Origin: Patescibacteria group bacterium
GTDB taxonomy: Bacteria > Patescibacteriota > Patescibacteriia > UBA2196
Direction: 5' to 3'
Assembly (NCBI GenBank): GCA_028748975.1
Contig: JAQTPI010000007.1
Span: 1-33,805 of the forward strand
DNA length: 33,805 bases
Below, piece by piece: positions 6,990 to 14,122 of the stretch (position 1 is the stretch's first letter; each line of letters begins with the position of its first letter). The position numbers and the translations under genes are program-made. The notes under the pieces were generated by a model. It searched no databases. It had not been told where the DNA came from and saw only the letters and a list, made by a program, of their open reading frames with translations.

Positions 6990-8366
6990 TTATCTAAACA
7001 AATTCTCTCTTATTTTTTCACTATAAAATTCTTTGGAAATCTCGTCACAAAACGGCCTACCCTTATATGACAACCGGATTACTTCGTTGTCTTCTTCAAC
7101 AAGACCTAGACTTTTTATCTTTTTCCAAACATCTTTAAAAACATCTTTGGGTTTTTTACCAAATCTTGATATAAATAATTTTTTACTTATTCCGGCCTTT
7201 AAACCAAGTACCAATAATCTCCGCATTAAATTAACTTTTGACAACTTTATACCTTTATAAATTGGTAAAATACTTTTATTGATTGCTTCTAAATATTCTG
7301 ACACTGTTAAATAATTAAAATACTGAAAATCGTTTATGAAAGAATATCCGGAAACGCCCAATGCCAGCTGTCTTCCAAGTTCACTCCATTTACTAATTTG
7401 CTGTTTATAAATATACTTCAGTTCTTTTGTAAACCAATAAACCGGTTTTTGAGAATATCCCAATTTATCAAAAAACTCGGTTGCCATTATGTGCATAAGC
7501 ACAACATCTTCTCGGTTTGGGAATCTTTGCCTTTCCTTTTGATATAGTTGATAAATTGCCGTAGTCTGCTTAATGGAAAGTGGGTAACAAGTTACGGAAG
7601 CTGGTGCCAATTTTCCAATTTTTTCCAAATCTTTTTGCCAAACTTCCAATGTTTGGTCTGGTAATCCTGGAATTAAATCGATATTGATATTTTCAAACCC
7701 AACTCTTTTTGCTATCTTATATGCTTCAATTGCTTGTTTTGAATTATATCTACGTCTTAATACTTTTAAAATATCATCATTAAAGGTTTGAAACCCCATG
7801 CTTAATCTATTAACATTATTTTTCAGAAGCACTTTTAATTTTTCTTTACCATCTTTTGCAAGTATTGTTTCCGGACTTGCTTCAACCGTTATTTCTGCGT
7901 CGGTTTTTATTGTAAATTTTGATTGTAATAAACTAAAAATTCTATTAAGTTGTCCGACCGACAAACAGGTTGGTGTTCCACCACCAAGATAAACTGTGTT
8001 TAGTTTTGTATCATTAAATTTACCAGACTTTAATAAGAGGTTAATTTCAGTTTCAACCGTATCTAGATATTTGTCCATAAAACCCTCCGACTGATTTACC
8101 AAACTGACATAAGCGCAATACAAACACTTCCCTGTACAAAATGGCAAGTGCAAATAAAGTGCAATTTCTCCCAAAACTTTTTTACTATTTGGCGAATATA
8201 TTTTTGACGGTTTAATATATGGCAAGGCAGACAACGGAGGATAAGTCACGATGTGATGACTATGGGAAGAAATTTTTACATCCTCTCTTTCAATCCCAGC
8301 CTTCTGTAATTCTGGAATATTCAACCTATCAAAAATTTCTTTTGACTTTTTTATTAAATTTTTCAT
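6990..8366 (-). CDS. Radical SAM protein related to HemN/HemW
   Basis: The 458-residue protein has the radical SAM cluster motif CTGKCLYC (CxxxCxxC) within IALYLHLPFC, the glycine motif TVYLGGGTPTCLS, the strand-4 region TVEASPETI, and NRLSMGFQTFNDDILKVLRR and INIDLIPGLPDQTLEVWQKDL, all typical of the coproporphyrinogen-oxidase-like group. A C-terminal HemN_C-like winged region follows (KGIKLSKVNLMRRLLVLGLKAGISKK). The extra cysteine of true HemN (CxxxCxxCxC) is absent: CAY follows the third Cys. Genuine CPO activity is therefore unlikely, and no heme pathway gene is nearby. HemW-type heme chaperone or a HutW/ChuW-like enzyme are alternatives. The family is sure, the reaction unknown. It probably heads an operon with the CAP gene. 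Confidence 0.85.
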   Translation of the reverse strand: MKNLIKKSKEIFDRLNIPELQKAGIEREDVKISSHSHHIVTYPPLSALPYIKPSKIYSPNSKKVLGEIALYLHLPFCTGKCLYCAYVSLVNQSEGFMDKYLDTVETEINLLLKSGKFNDTKLNTVYLGGGTPTCLSVGQLNRIFSLLQSKFTIKTDAEITVEASPETILAKDGKEKLKVLLKNNVNRLSMGFQTFNDDILKVLRRRYNSKQAIEAYKIAKRVGFENINIDLIPGLPDQTLEVWQKDLEKIGKLAPASVTCYPLSIKQTTAIYQLYQKERQRFPNREDVVLMHIMATEFFDKLGYSQKPVYWFTKELKYIYKQQISKWSELGRQLALGVSGYSFINDFQYFNYLTVSEYLEAINKSILPIYKGIKLSKVNLMRRLLVLGLKAGISKKLFISRFGKKPKDVFKDVWKKIKSLGLVEEDNEVIRLSYKGRPFCDEISKEFYSEKIRENLFR

Positions 8367-8373
8367 ACAATTA

Positions 8374-8456
8374 TTTTCTGGATTCCCTTCGCCAGCTGGC
8401 GAATCGCGGGAACGACAAACGGCTACGAGATTCTTCGCTATCGCTCAGAATGACAC
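8374..8456. repeat. Family A repeat, rearranged copy
   Basis: CTGGATTCCC...GGGAACGACAAACGGCTACGAGATTCTTCG...CAGAATGACA. It separates the HtrA-like gene from the radical SAM gene and abuts the HtrA-like stop codon. Confidence 0.7.
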
Positions 8457-8465
8457 TCGCCTATA

Positions 8466-9719
8466 TTAAAAACTCACCGTCACTATTTTTTCTTCTTCGC
8501 TGCCCTGCCTCAAAATCGTCAAATTCGCGCTCTCGCCGATTTTGTAATTTTGGATCAAACGCGCCAAAGTGTCAACCCCATTAACCTCGCTCTCGCCCAC
8601 TTTTAAAATCACATCATTAGCTAAAATTTTGGCCTTGGCCGCGGCCGACCCCGCCACCACTTCGGTAACTAAAGCGCCGTTTTCCAAAGGCAGCACCTCT
8701 CCGCCTTTTTTAATTTTAATGCTGCCGCCAATCAGCTGGCTTAAATCCAAATAACGCGTACCAAGCGCCGGCCGTTCAACTTTATTTTTATTCGCCAACA
8801 CTTGCTCCATGGCTCTTTTAAAATCAATGCCGGAAACAACCAGAGGCGCGCCGTCTTTGTTTATTAAAATTCCCGCCACCTCGCCCGCCAAATTAATCAC
8901 CGGACTGCCCCCATAATTTTTTTCTAAATTAATATCTAAAACCATAAAACTGGATAATTGGCTTGTCCCCTTAACCAGGGTTTGGGTGGTCGCGTTATTT
9001 TGCCAATTATTAGCCAGAATTCGCGCCACTTTAAACTTTAAGTCACCGCCAAAATCATCAAAAAGAATCACTTTGTCGCCAGCCAAGACATCTTTGAAAT
9101 CCACCAAAGGTAAGGTGCTTAAATTTTTACCGTTGGTTTTTAGAAAAACCACTCCGCTATAATCATCAAAAATTATTTTTTCCACCGGCAAAATTTGCCG
9201 ATCGCCAGTCACTACCACGTAAGCACTGCCGGCGTCAGCAATGGCGCCGCTCTGTGTCACAATCCAGCCATCATTGGTCAAAACTAAACCACCGCCAAGT
9301 TTTTCGCCTGGCAAATAGACATTATTCAGTAATTTATCCGAAGTTATTTTTTTCTTAAACACGGAGACCACCGCGTTTTTTACTTTTTCATTAACTTTGG
9401 CCAGCCGCTCATCTTCCAAAATGTTAACTTGATCGCGTTGTTCAATTTTGAATTGCTGGCTGGGCAATAAATTATCCAAACTAATTTTCAGCGGTGAAAA
9501 AATTCCGGAAAAGAAAAGCAAGGCGCCAATAATTCCGCCAATTAAGCCAAAGACAGCGCCGGCCACGAGGCCAATCACCAAAGTCCGGCTGCGGGTTAAG
9601 GGCCGTCGAAATTCCTGACTATCATTGTTTTCTCCGTAAATCTCTTTAATATCACCTTTGTTTTCTCTTTGCCTCTCTTCGATCTCGCCGATTTTTTTGG
9701 TTTGAAAAGTTTTGGACAT
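8466..9719 (-). CDS. HtrA-like membrane pseudoprotease with PDZ domain
   Basis: The 417-residue protein has a cytoplasmic charged N-terminus, one transmembrane helix (about 46-72), a trypsin-like HtrA fold (about 105-305) and a C-terminal PDZ domain (about 320-417, ending VNGVDTLARLIQNYKIGESANLTILRQG). Aligned without gaps to the DegP/HtrA blocks, all three catalytic positions are glycine. DGWIVTQSGAIADA replaces DGYILTNNHVVADA (His to Gly158), DDYSGVVFLKT replaces DPKSDIAVLKI (Asp to Gly189), and KNYGGSPVINLAGEVAGI replaces PGNSGGPLVNLDGEVIGI (Ser to Gly270). The fold markers around them remain, so this is a maintained but probably inactive homologue, perhaps a chaperone or sensor outside the membrane. 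It has no clear Shine-Dalgarno. Confidence 0.88.
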   Translation of the reverse strand: MSKTFQTKKIGEIEERQRENKGDIKEIYGENNDSQEFRRPLTRSRTLVIGLVAGAVFGLIGGIIGALLFFSGIFSPLKISLDNLLPSQQFKIEQRDQVNILEDERLAKVNEKVKNAVVSVFKKKITSDKLLNNVYLPGEKLGGGLVLTNDGWIVTQSGAIADAGSAYVVVTGDRQILPVEKIIFDDYSGVVFLKTNGKNLSTLPLVDFKDVLAGDKVILFDDFGGDLKFKVARILANNWQNNATTQTLVKGTSQLSSFMVLDINLEKNYGGSPVINLAGEVAGILINKDGAPLVVSGIDFKRAMEQVLANKNKVERPALGTRYLDLSQLIGGSIKIKKGGEVLPLENGALVTEVVAGSAAAKAKILANDVILKVGESEVNGVDTLARLIQNYKIGESANLTILRQGSEEEKIVTVSF

Positions 9720-9835
9720 AGTAAAATAAATTAAAATATAAATATCAAAAAATAAATTATTTAGGATGGTTATTGCGATTCCATTAATGCGAGCTTGGCG
9801 GAGCGTTAGTTGTGTGTGGTTAGTGACTGCCGCTT

Positions 9836-10046
9836 CAAAAAAGTTTTAAAACAAAATAGAGTTGAGTCGGAGCGGTTCGTCCCGCAGGACGAAAAGTCCG
9901 CTTCTGTCTGACGAAGTTCCGCGAGGCTTGAACACAAGCCGAGCGGGACGAGGAGTTAACGGACTTAGCGACGACGAAACCTATTTTGTTAAAACTTTTT
10001 TGCTGGCGGCGCTTTTTGGCGCCACCTTTTACTAAAAAAGGTGGCA
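9836..10046. repeat. Long imperfect inverted-repeat element with nested stems
   Basis: The outer arms CAAAAAAGTTTTAAAACAAAATAG (9836-9859) and its near-complement at 9981-10002 enclose a GC-richer core. The core is itself folded: GGTTCGTC...AAAAGTCCG opposite CGGACTTAGCGACGACGAAACC, and a central GGCTTG-AACA-CAAGCC. Outside the right arm two more hairpins follow: GGCGC-TTTTT-GGCGCC and GCCACCTTTT-ACTAA-AAAAGGTGGC (10021-10045). The rest of the gap 9720-10051 holds no gene that I can see. It could be a MITE-like element or a structured RNA. On the minus strand it lies downstream of the 10052 gene. Confidence 0.65.
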
Positions 10047-10051
10047 GAAAA

Positions 10052-10816
10052 CTACGTCCACCGCGCCGTCACCAAAAGCAAAACCCAAAGCAAGCCGCCC
10101 ACCAATGTCGGCCAAAAAACAGCTTTAGTATTGGCGGTCTTCCCAATTACGTGCCGGCTTAAATCTGCCACCAAATAATAAAAAGTTGAAAACAATAATG
10201 CCTTTAAATAAAAATTAAATGGCAGCCAGCTTAAAATAACAAAAATTTCCACCATCAAAAACATGGCCATAATCATATACCACTTATTCTTTCTAATTTC
10301 AATCTTCGCCGCCACTAAAAAAATAGCAAAACACGCCCCGGTCACTATTACCGCCAAAATTAAAGCCGACCACAAAGCCATATTCATGAAAACCATCAAA
10401 CCAAAAATGGCCAACGCTAAAAGAAGCATCGTCAAAAGATTCATGGAACTGCTCAAATTCTCCAAACTGTAAGCTTTATATTTTTCCGGTCGGTATAAAA
10501 ATCTGAAAAGATATTCTTGGTGCAAAGCCAAAGCCAAAGTCGTGGCAATAATTAGAACTTGTTTAATGACATTATTTTCCAGAAAAACCAAGCTAGCGAT
10601 CAGCACAACTTCCAATAAAAAATATTTTAAAATAAAACGACTGATAGCTTTAAAGCCTAAAGATTTTTGGGCCACCAGCCCTGCTAAAAATAAAATCAAA
10701 AAAACTAAAATCGGCGCCAACCAAAAAATCAGTGTTGGTTTTTTAATCAAAATTTCCAACACGCTGATGTTTAAGATTATTATAAGATATGGTGAAAAAC
10801 GTTTGAGTAGAAACAT
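10052..10816 (-). CDS. Polytopic membrane protein of unknown function
   Basis: The 254-residue protein is almost wholly hydrophobic, with about eight predicted membrane helices. Segments include YLIIILNISVLEIL, FWLAPILVFLILFLAGLV, YFLLEVVLIASLVFL, a central MNLLTMLLLALAIFGLMVF and a C-terminal WPTLVGGLLWVLLLV. Short basic loops (KAISRF, EIRKNKWY) suggest topology. One polar stretch in the middle (LHQEYLFRFLYRPEKYKAYSLENLSSSMN) may be a functional loop. I recognise no family. It is probably a single-gene unit followed by the inverted-repeat element. Confidence 0.75.
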   Translation of the reverse strand: MFLLKRFSPYLIIILNISVLEILIKKPTLIFWLAPILVFLILFLAGLVAQKSLGFKAISRFILKYFLLEVVLIASLVFLENNVIKQVLIIATTLALALHQEYLFRFLYRPEKYKAYSLENLSSSMNLLTMLLLALAIFGLMVFMNMALWSALILAVIVTGACFAIFLVAAKIEIRKNKWYMIMAMFLMVEIFVILSWLPFNFYLKALLFSTFYYLVADLSRHVIGKTANTKAVFWPTLVGGLLWVLLLVTARWT

Positions 10817-10821
10817 ACTCT

Positions 10822-11015
10822 TTTTAGTCTATCCTGAGGCCGATATCACATCGGCCGAAGGATCCCGTGACCAAAGTAATGAGTAATAAAGATATGAAAG
10901 AATAAAAATATAAAAGGATTTGAAATTTTAGATTTTAATTCAGGATTTATGGTCCGCCCAAAATTCATCTGGGGTCCTTCGTCCTCCGACGCGATGTCGG
11001 AGTCCTCAGGACAGG
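10822..11015. repeat. Two partial family A repeats
   Basis: ATCCTGAGGCCGATATCACATCGGCCGAAGGATCCCG (10828-10866) and GGTCCTTCGTCCTCCGACGCGATGTCGGAGTCCTCAGGACA (about 10972-11013) are end fragments of family A, here separated by about 100 bp of A/T-rich unique DNA. No gene is seen; the track ORF 10846..11037 is made of repeat. Confidence 0.65.
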
Positions 11016-11024
11016 CTAAAACTT

Positions 11025-11492
11025 CTACTTCAGCCACTCATTCTCTCCCATTATTTTTTTTAATTCTTTACTGGATTTATCCAAAAGTCCCTGCCCTTCG
11101 TCCTTCATCTCTTGGCCAATTAATTGCCAGCCGCGCTCGGCATCAGACAGTGCCAAAACCAACTCCAATTGAATTGCTTTTTCTTCCTTGGTTAAAGTCA
11201 ATTTCAGTAATTCCCCGATAGTGGACGCGGCATTAGCCGCTTTAGCATCATAATTCGTGTTTCCAATTTTTACATCTTGCTCTAAATAATTTTTTATAAC
11301 TTCCTTGGCCCGGCTACGATAATCGCTTTGTACTTGGACTAAATCAACTTTCTGGTCGCTTCCGCTTACCCACGGCAAAATTATTTTACCGCCACGTTTA
11401 ATGACAATGGCTGAAATAATCGCCGTCGCCATAAAAACCACGGCCAAAACCCCGATCACAATAATTATTTTTTTAAAATCATTTGGTTTCAT
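11025..11492 (-). CDS. Single-pass membrane protein with helical extracytoplasmic domain
   Basis: The 155-residue protein has one N-terminal membrane anchor (about 8-32, KIIIVIGVLAVVFMATAIISAIVI) and a soluble helical rest. Its YRSRAKEVIKNYLEQ...ANAASTIGELLKLTLTKEEKAIQLELVLALSDAERGW looks like a small all-alpha domain. No enzymatic motif is visible. Proteins of this shape are frequent in CPR genomes and unnamed. It ends within a few bases of a family A fragment and lies just downstream of a 52-residue membrane protein gene. Confidence 0.75.
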   Translation of the reverse strand: MKPNDFKKIIIVIGVLAVVFMATAIISAIVIKRGGKIILPWVSGSDQKVDLVQVQSDYRSRAKEVIKNYLEQDVKIGNTNYDAKAANAASTIGELLKLTLTKEEKAIQLELVLALSDAERGWQLIGQEMKDEGQGLLDKSSKELKKIMGENEWLK

Positions 11493-11518
11493 ATATTTAT
11501 TTAAGATTAAAACAAAAA

Positions 11519-11561
11519 ATTTTCGCGTAAATTCGCGTTATCTTTCGCGTAAATTCGCTTC
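11519..11561. repeat. TTCGCGTAAATTCGC tandem pair (family C)
   Basis: TTTCGCGTAAATTCGC occurs twice in direct orientation, 5 bp apart (11521-11536 and 11542-11557). Related ATTCGC-rich stretches are at 12260-12300 and 25136-25175. Confidence 0.6.
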
Positions 11562-11571
11562 TAAATTTAAT

Positions 11572-11730
11572 TTACTCCCAAAACTTCTTATTCTTCTTAA
11601 ACATCATCGACAATCCCAAAATCACAATGACGGCTGGCCAGAGGATGCCCCAGACCGAAGCCGTGAGAATGCCGAAGTTGCGCAGAAGAAAAAGAACGCC
11701 GAGGATGACGAGCAAGAGTCCAAAAAACAT
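11572..11730 (-). CDS. Small LiaF-TM/DUF5668-like membrane protein
   Basis: This ORF is below the track's length limit. From the ATG at 11730 it reads MFFGLLLVILGVLFLLRNFG..., 52 residues in all, with two membrane helices. The pattern LLLVILGVLFLLRNFGIL, then a tryptophan-containing turn (SVWGILWPAVIVILGL), then KKNKKFW, is the short two-helix module called the LiaI-LiaF-like transmembrane region. In larger proteins this module is linked to envelope-stress sensing, but isolated copies have no assigned role. It is upstream of the 11025 gene on the same strand. Confidence 0.75.
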   Translation of the reverse strand: MFFGLLLVILGVLFLLRNFGILTASVWGILWPAVIVILGLSMMFKKNKKFWE

Positions 11731-11744
11731 AGGGTTCTATTGTA

Positions 11745-11845
11745 GTTTATCTTGAGCGAGGCCGATAATAATCGGCCGAGTCGAAAGATCTCGTCCGAGA
11801 TCCCTCGGCTCTAAACGACTCTAAAGGCCGCTCGAGATAAACTTT
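11745..11845. repeat. Family A repeat copy
   Basis: TTATCTTGAGCGAGGCCGATA...GTCGAAAGATCTCGTCCGAGATCCCTCGG...CTCGAGATAAAC. The two halves are inverted around TCTCGT/GAGA. It lies between two minus-strand membrane protein genes. Confidence 0.65.
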
Positions 11846-11855
11846 AAAAATTAAT

Positions 11856-12200
11856 TTATAAAACTAAAATCAAAACCACTACCGCCAAAAATATCATGAG
11901 TAATGTCAAAATTGTCGCCGTCAGTGTCGCAATTGCCTCACGTAATTTTTTTTCCATCAAAAGCCACATGGGCCGGCCAAAAACCAGAGTCGCTGAAATC
12001 AAAGCGCTCAAAACAAAAAACAGCAAAAACAACAAAAAACCGGGCATAAAAACGCCAGTGCCGTCGCGTCCGGAAACTAACTGATTCAAGCCATTCATGG
12101 CCAAAGTGACCAAACCAATATAACACGCCTCTGCCACGCCCGCGGCGATGCCCCATCTTAAGGTTTCCTTGGATGAATTCTCACGATGAAAAATGGACAT
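11856..12200 (-). CDS. Small three-helix membrane protein
   Basis: The 114-residue protein has three membrane segments (about 15-40, 51-75 and 88-114), a Gly/Arg-rich loop (NQLVSGRDGTGVFMPG) and an RPMWLLMEKKLREA cytosolic turn. It begins MSIFHRENSSKETLRWGIAAGVAEACYIGLV. An AAAGGAAA Shine-Dalgarno lies upstream. I know similar short proteins as hypothetical families in Parcubacteria, without function. It appears monocistronic. Confidence 0.75.
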   Translation of the reverse strand: MSIFHRENSSKETLRWGIAAGVAEACYIGLVTLAMNGLNQLVSGRDGTGVFMPGFLLFLLFFVLSALISATLVFGRPMWLLMEKKLREAIATLTATILTLLMIFLAVVVLILVL

Positions 12201-12257
12201 AAATTTAAATTTCCTTTCTGCCTTTATTATACCATATTATATCGAGTAATAAAAATC

Positions 12258-12300
12258 TGGGCCAATTCGCATAATTCGCCAGTAATTCGCATTAATTAGC
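12258..12300. repeat. ATTCGC direct repeat (family C)
   Basis: CCAATTCGCATAATTCGCCAGTAATTCGCATTAATTAGCATT contains three or four units of about 11-13 bp. Its right end overlaps the stop codon and last residues (RNAN) of queH. Confidence 0.65.
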
Positions 12301-12834
12301 ATTCCGTATGGAAAACTGGCAGCCGCAATAATTCTGTCTGTAAAAATTATTAGCCCGGGAAATCTCGCAAGAACATTTAAAGCCGTTATTTTCTTTCCAA
12401 TCCGCCACTAAAAACGGCACGCTGATTTTTTCACCCACTTCTTTGCCAATGGCATTAATAGTAGCTGAATTTTTATGGGGCGAAATAGTAAGAGTGGAAC
12501 CAAAAAAATCAAAATTATTTTCTTTGGCTTTTTGCGCAGTCTTTTCTAGACGGTACCGAAAACATACTTCGCACCTCTTTTTGCCCTCTGGCTCGTTTTC
12601 CAAACCTTTAATTATTTTCGACCATTCTTCCGGTTGATATTCATCTTCCCAAAATTCTATTTTATTTTCAGTACAATATTTCTTAATCTCATTTTTGCGC
12701 TTTTCATATTCTTCCCTCGGATAAATATTATCATTAGTGAAAAAAACAGCGACCGTATAGCCCTGTTTTTGCAATTGTTCCATCACATACGCCCCGCATG
12801 GCGCGCAGCAAGTGTGGAGAAGAATTCGTTTCAT
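12292..12834 (-). CDS. queH: Epoxyqueuosine reductase QueH
   Basis: The 180-residue protein matches QueH (DUF208), which reduces epoxyqueuosine to queuosine in tRNA anticodons by an iron-sulfur chemistry different from QueG. Visible marks are the N-terminal HTCCAPCG motif with adjacent cysteines, the NDNIYPREEYEKRK block, the CEVCFRYRL cysteine pair, TLTISPHKN, the DWKENNGFKCS segment and the terminal YCGCQFS. All cysteines expected to bind the metals are there. No other queuosine gene is in the window, so precursor uptake or synthesis must lie elsewhere. The last four residues and stop run into a family C repeat. The gene is probably monocistronic. Confidence 0.93.
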   Translation of the reverse strand: MKRILLHTCCAPCGAYVMEQLQKQGYTVAVFFTNDNIYPREEYEKRKNEIKKYCTENKIEFWEDEYQPEEWSKIIKGLENEPEGKKRCEVCFRYRLEKTAQKAKENNFDFFGSTLTISPHKNSATINAIGKEVGEKISVPFLVADWKENNGFKCSCEISRANNFYRQNYCGCQFSIRNAN

Positions 12835-12845
12835 AAGTCAGTCGG

Positions 12846-13003
12846 TTGTCATCCCGAGCGTAGCGAGGGATCTTGTTTTTGTGTCATCCCGTGCCGAGAC
12901 ACGGGATCCAGGAACCTTTTTTCTGGATTCCGGGTCAAGCCCGGAATGACAAACGACTACGAGATCCTTCGTCGTCCCGTGTTCGGGACTCCTCAGGATG
13001 ACA
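12846..13003. repeat. Family A repeat, full-length copy
   Basis: TGTCATCCCGAGCGTAGCGAGGGATCTTGT ... GTCATCCCGTGCCGAGACACGGGATCCAGG ... CTGGATTCCGGGTCAAGCCCGGAATGAC ... ACGAGATCCTTCGTCGTCCCG ... CTCAGGATGACA. It shows the family's full order: left end, two inner hairpins, inverted right end. Its right end contains the stop codon of the VanZ-like gene. Confidence 0.8.
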
Positions 13004-13352
13004 TTTGTTTGAAGAAACCAATAATTCCAAAAATGCTCCCCACCCCATCAACACCCCAATCAATTAAACTTGCCTGCCGGCCAACCACAAACCTCTGGTG
13101 CCACTCGTCGCTTGCGGCATAGAACAGGCAAAAAAGAAAAGCAAAAATAAAGCTGGCCACGCCCTTTTTACCAAACAATCGCGCCACCAAATAGCCCAGC
13201 ACAAAAAACTGCGCCGCGTGCGCCGTCCAGCTGAAAATCTCCGGCTCTTTGGGATAATTGGTGCCCGGAAAACTGGACAGAACATAAATTACCGCCAGCC
13301 AAATTAGAACCGGCAAAACCTTTGAGAAAAAGAAGGAAAATTTGGTTTTCAT
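12993..13352 (-). CDS. VanZ-like membrane protein
   Basis: I prefer the ATG at 13352 (MKTKFSFFFSKVLPVLIW) to the track's 13373. The 119-residue protein has about four membrane helices and the VanZ-family signature AASDEWHQRFVVGRQASLIDWGVDGVGS near its C-terminus. An early segment SSFPGTN is also typical. VanZ-like proteins are linked to lipid II or envelope processes (teicoplanin resistance in the type case), but members in general have no proven reaction. The final residues and stop codon (QMSS-stop) are read from the right end of a family A repeat, so the original C-terminus was probably slightly different. Confidence 0.88.
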   Translation of the reverse strand: MKTKFSFFFSKVLPVLIWLAVIYVLSSFPGTNYPKEPEIFSWTAHAAQFFVLGYLVARLFGKKGVASFIFAFLFCLFYAASDEWHQRFVVGRQASLIDWGVDGVGSIFGIIGFFKQMSS

Positions 13353-13383
13353 ATTAATTCTATTGTAGCACAATTTATTATTC

Positions 13384-13412
13384 TTGACAAAATTTTGTCT
13401 TTGCGCTACAAT
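13384..13412 (+). promoter_or_regulatory. Strong promoter of the 82-residue orphan gene
   Basis: TTGACA (13384-13389), 17 bp, TACAAT (13407-13412), about 35 bp before the AAGGAGG Shine-Dalgarno. Confidence 0.75.
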
Positions 13413-13452
13413 AACACTACAATTAAATCAACATCAAAAAAAGGAGGAAGAA

Positions 13453-13701
13453 ATGCTGAAAGTTGTAGAAACCAAAGATACACTCATTAGAATCATAGAT
13501 GGCCGGGGTCATCAAATTGTTGTGGAGAGTTGTTCTGACGGAATTATAGTCAAAAATAATTCTCATGATCCCTGTCTCTATGCCTTTAAAAGTGCAGGCG
13601 GACTAAATCAATCAGTGCTTTTGTTAAAAGGGCCAGAGCAACTTTTTGACTGGCAAAACTTTGAACTGGTTACTACCATCAATAATAGGGTACCAGATTA
13701 A
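13453..13701 (+). CDS. Small orphan protein, monocistronic
   Basis: The start at 13453 (MLKVVETKDTLIRII) follows AAGGAGGAAGAA, so the track's upstream extension is not real. The 82-residue product has no signal peptide or membrane helix. Its alternating pattern (LIRIIDGRGHQIVVESCSDGIIVKNN...SVLLLKG) suggests a small beta-sheet domain. Two cysteines are present, not paired as a metal site. I do not recognise it. A near-consensus promoter, strong ribosome site and private terminator imply high, independent expression. It sits directly upstream of tRNA-Lys. Confidence 0.75.
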   Translation: MLKVVETKDTLIRIIDGRGHQIVVESCSDGIIVKNNSHDPCLYAFKSAGGLNQSVLLLKGPEQLFDWQNFELVTTINNRVPD

Positions 13702-13706
13702 TCCTT

Positions 13707-13742
13707 AGCGGCTGCCAGCAACCACTGCCAGCCGCTTTTTTC
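13707..13742 (+). terminator. Intrinsic terminator
   Basis: AGCGGCTG (13707-13714) pairs with CAGCCGCT (13729-13736), followed by TTTTTTC. It ends the 82-residue gene. Confidence 0.88.
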
Positions 13743-13771
13743 TTGCCAAAATCTTTTTTCTTTGCTATAAT
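13743..13771 (+). promoter_or_regulatory. Promoter of tRNA-Lys
   Basis: TTGCCA (13743-13748), 17 bp, TATAAT (13766-13771), with the tRNA beginning 19 bp downstream. Confidence 0.7.
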
Positions 13772-13790
13772 TTATTAAGATAAAAATTAC

Positions 13791-13866
13791 GCGCCGTTAG
13801 CTCAGTTGGTAGAGCAACAGCCTTTTAAGCTGATGGTCACAGGTTCGAATCCTGTACGGCGCACCA
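13791..13866 (+). tRNA. tRNA-Lys (anticodon UUU), CCA encoded
   Basis: A 76-nt cloverleaf can be folded: acceptor GCGCCGT/ACGGCGC, D-stem GCTC/GAGC, anticodon loop CTTTTAA giving UUU, T-arm ACAGG-TTCGAAT-CCTGT and an encoded CCA end. Position 27-43 of the anticodon stem is an A-A mismatch; the other four pairs hold. It has its own promoter and terminator. Confidence 0.96.
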
Positions 13867-13874
13867 ACTATTTT

Positions 13875-13900
13875 ACCGCTACTTGTTGGCGGTTTTTTTG
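13875..13900 (+). terminator. Terminator of tRNA-Lys
   Basis: ACCGC, 9-nt loop, GCGGT followed by TTTTTTG. The stem is short but directly after the tRNA. Confidence 0.65.
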
Positions 13901-13992
13901 TTTGTGTATAACCCCGTTGATAACTTGTGCAAAATTAAGGGTTGCGAGCAGACGCGTATATTGGTAAGATGAAGGTAGCCAAAAAATATTAC

Positions 13993-14117
13993 GTCATTCC
14001 GAGCGAAGCGATGGAATCTTTACGGTAAAGATCCCATCGGCCTGATTGCTATCAGACCTCGGGATGACGGACAAACGAGATCCCTCTCCGCCTGCTGGCG
14101 GATCGGGATGACAAACA
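13993..14117. repeat. Family A repeat copy upstream of dnaB
   Basis: GTCATTCCGAGCGAAGCGATGGAATC ... CTCGGGATGACGGACAAACGAGATCCCTC ... CGGATCGGGATGACA. It lies between a possible dnaB promoter (TTGCGA at 13942, 17 bp, TAAGAT at 13965) and the dnaB start, so it would be transcribed as the dnaB leader. Confidence 0.7.
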
Positions 14118-14122
14118 CGCTC

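Noticed and set aside
6990-8366. True oxygen-independent coproporphyrinogen III oxidase (HemN)
   Set aside because: The extra Cys of HemN is missing and no heme biosynthesis gene is present, so only a HemN/HemW-like call is justified.
11519-12300. CRISPR array from repeated ATTCGC units
   Set aside because: Units are short, irregular, without spacers of constant length, and no cas gene is present.
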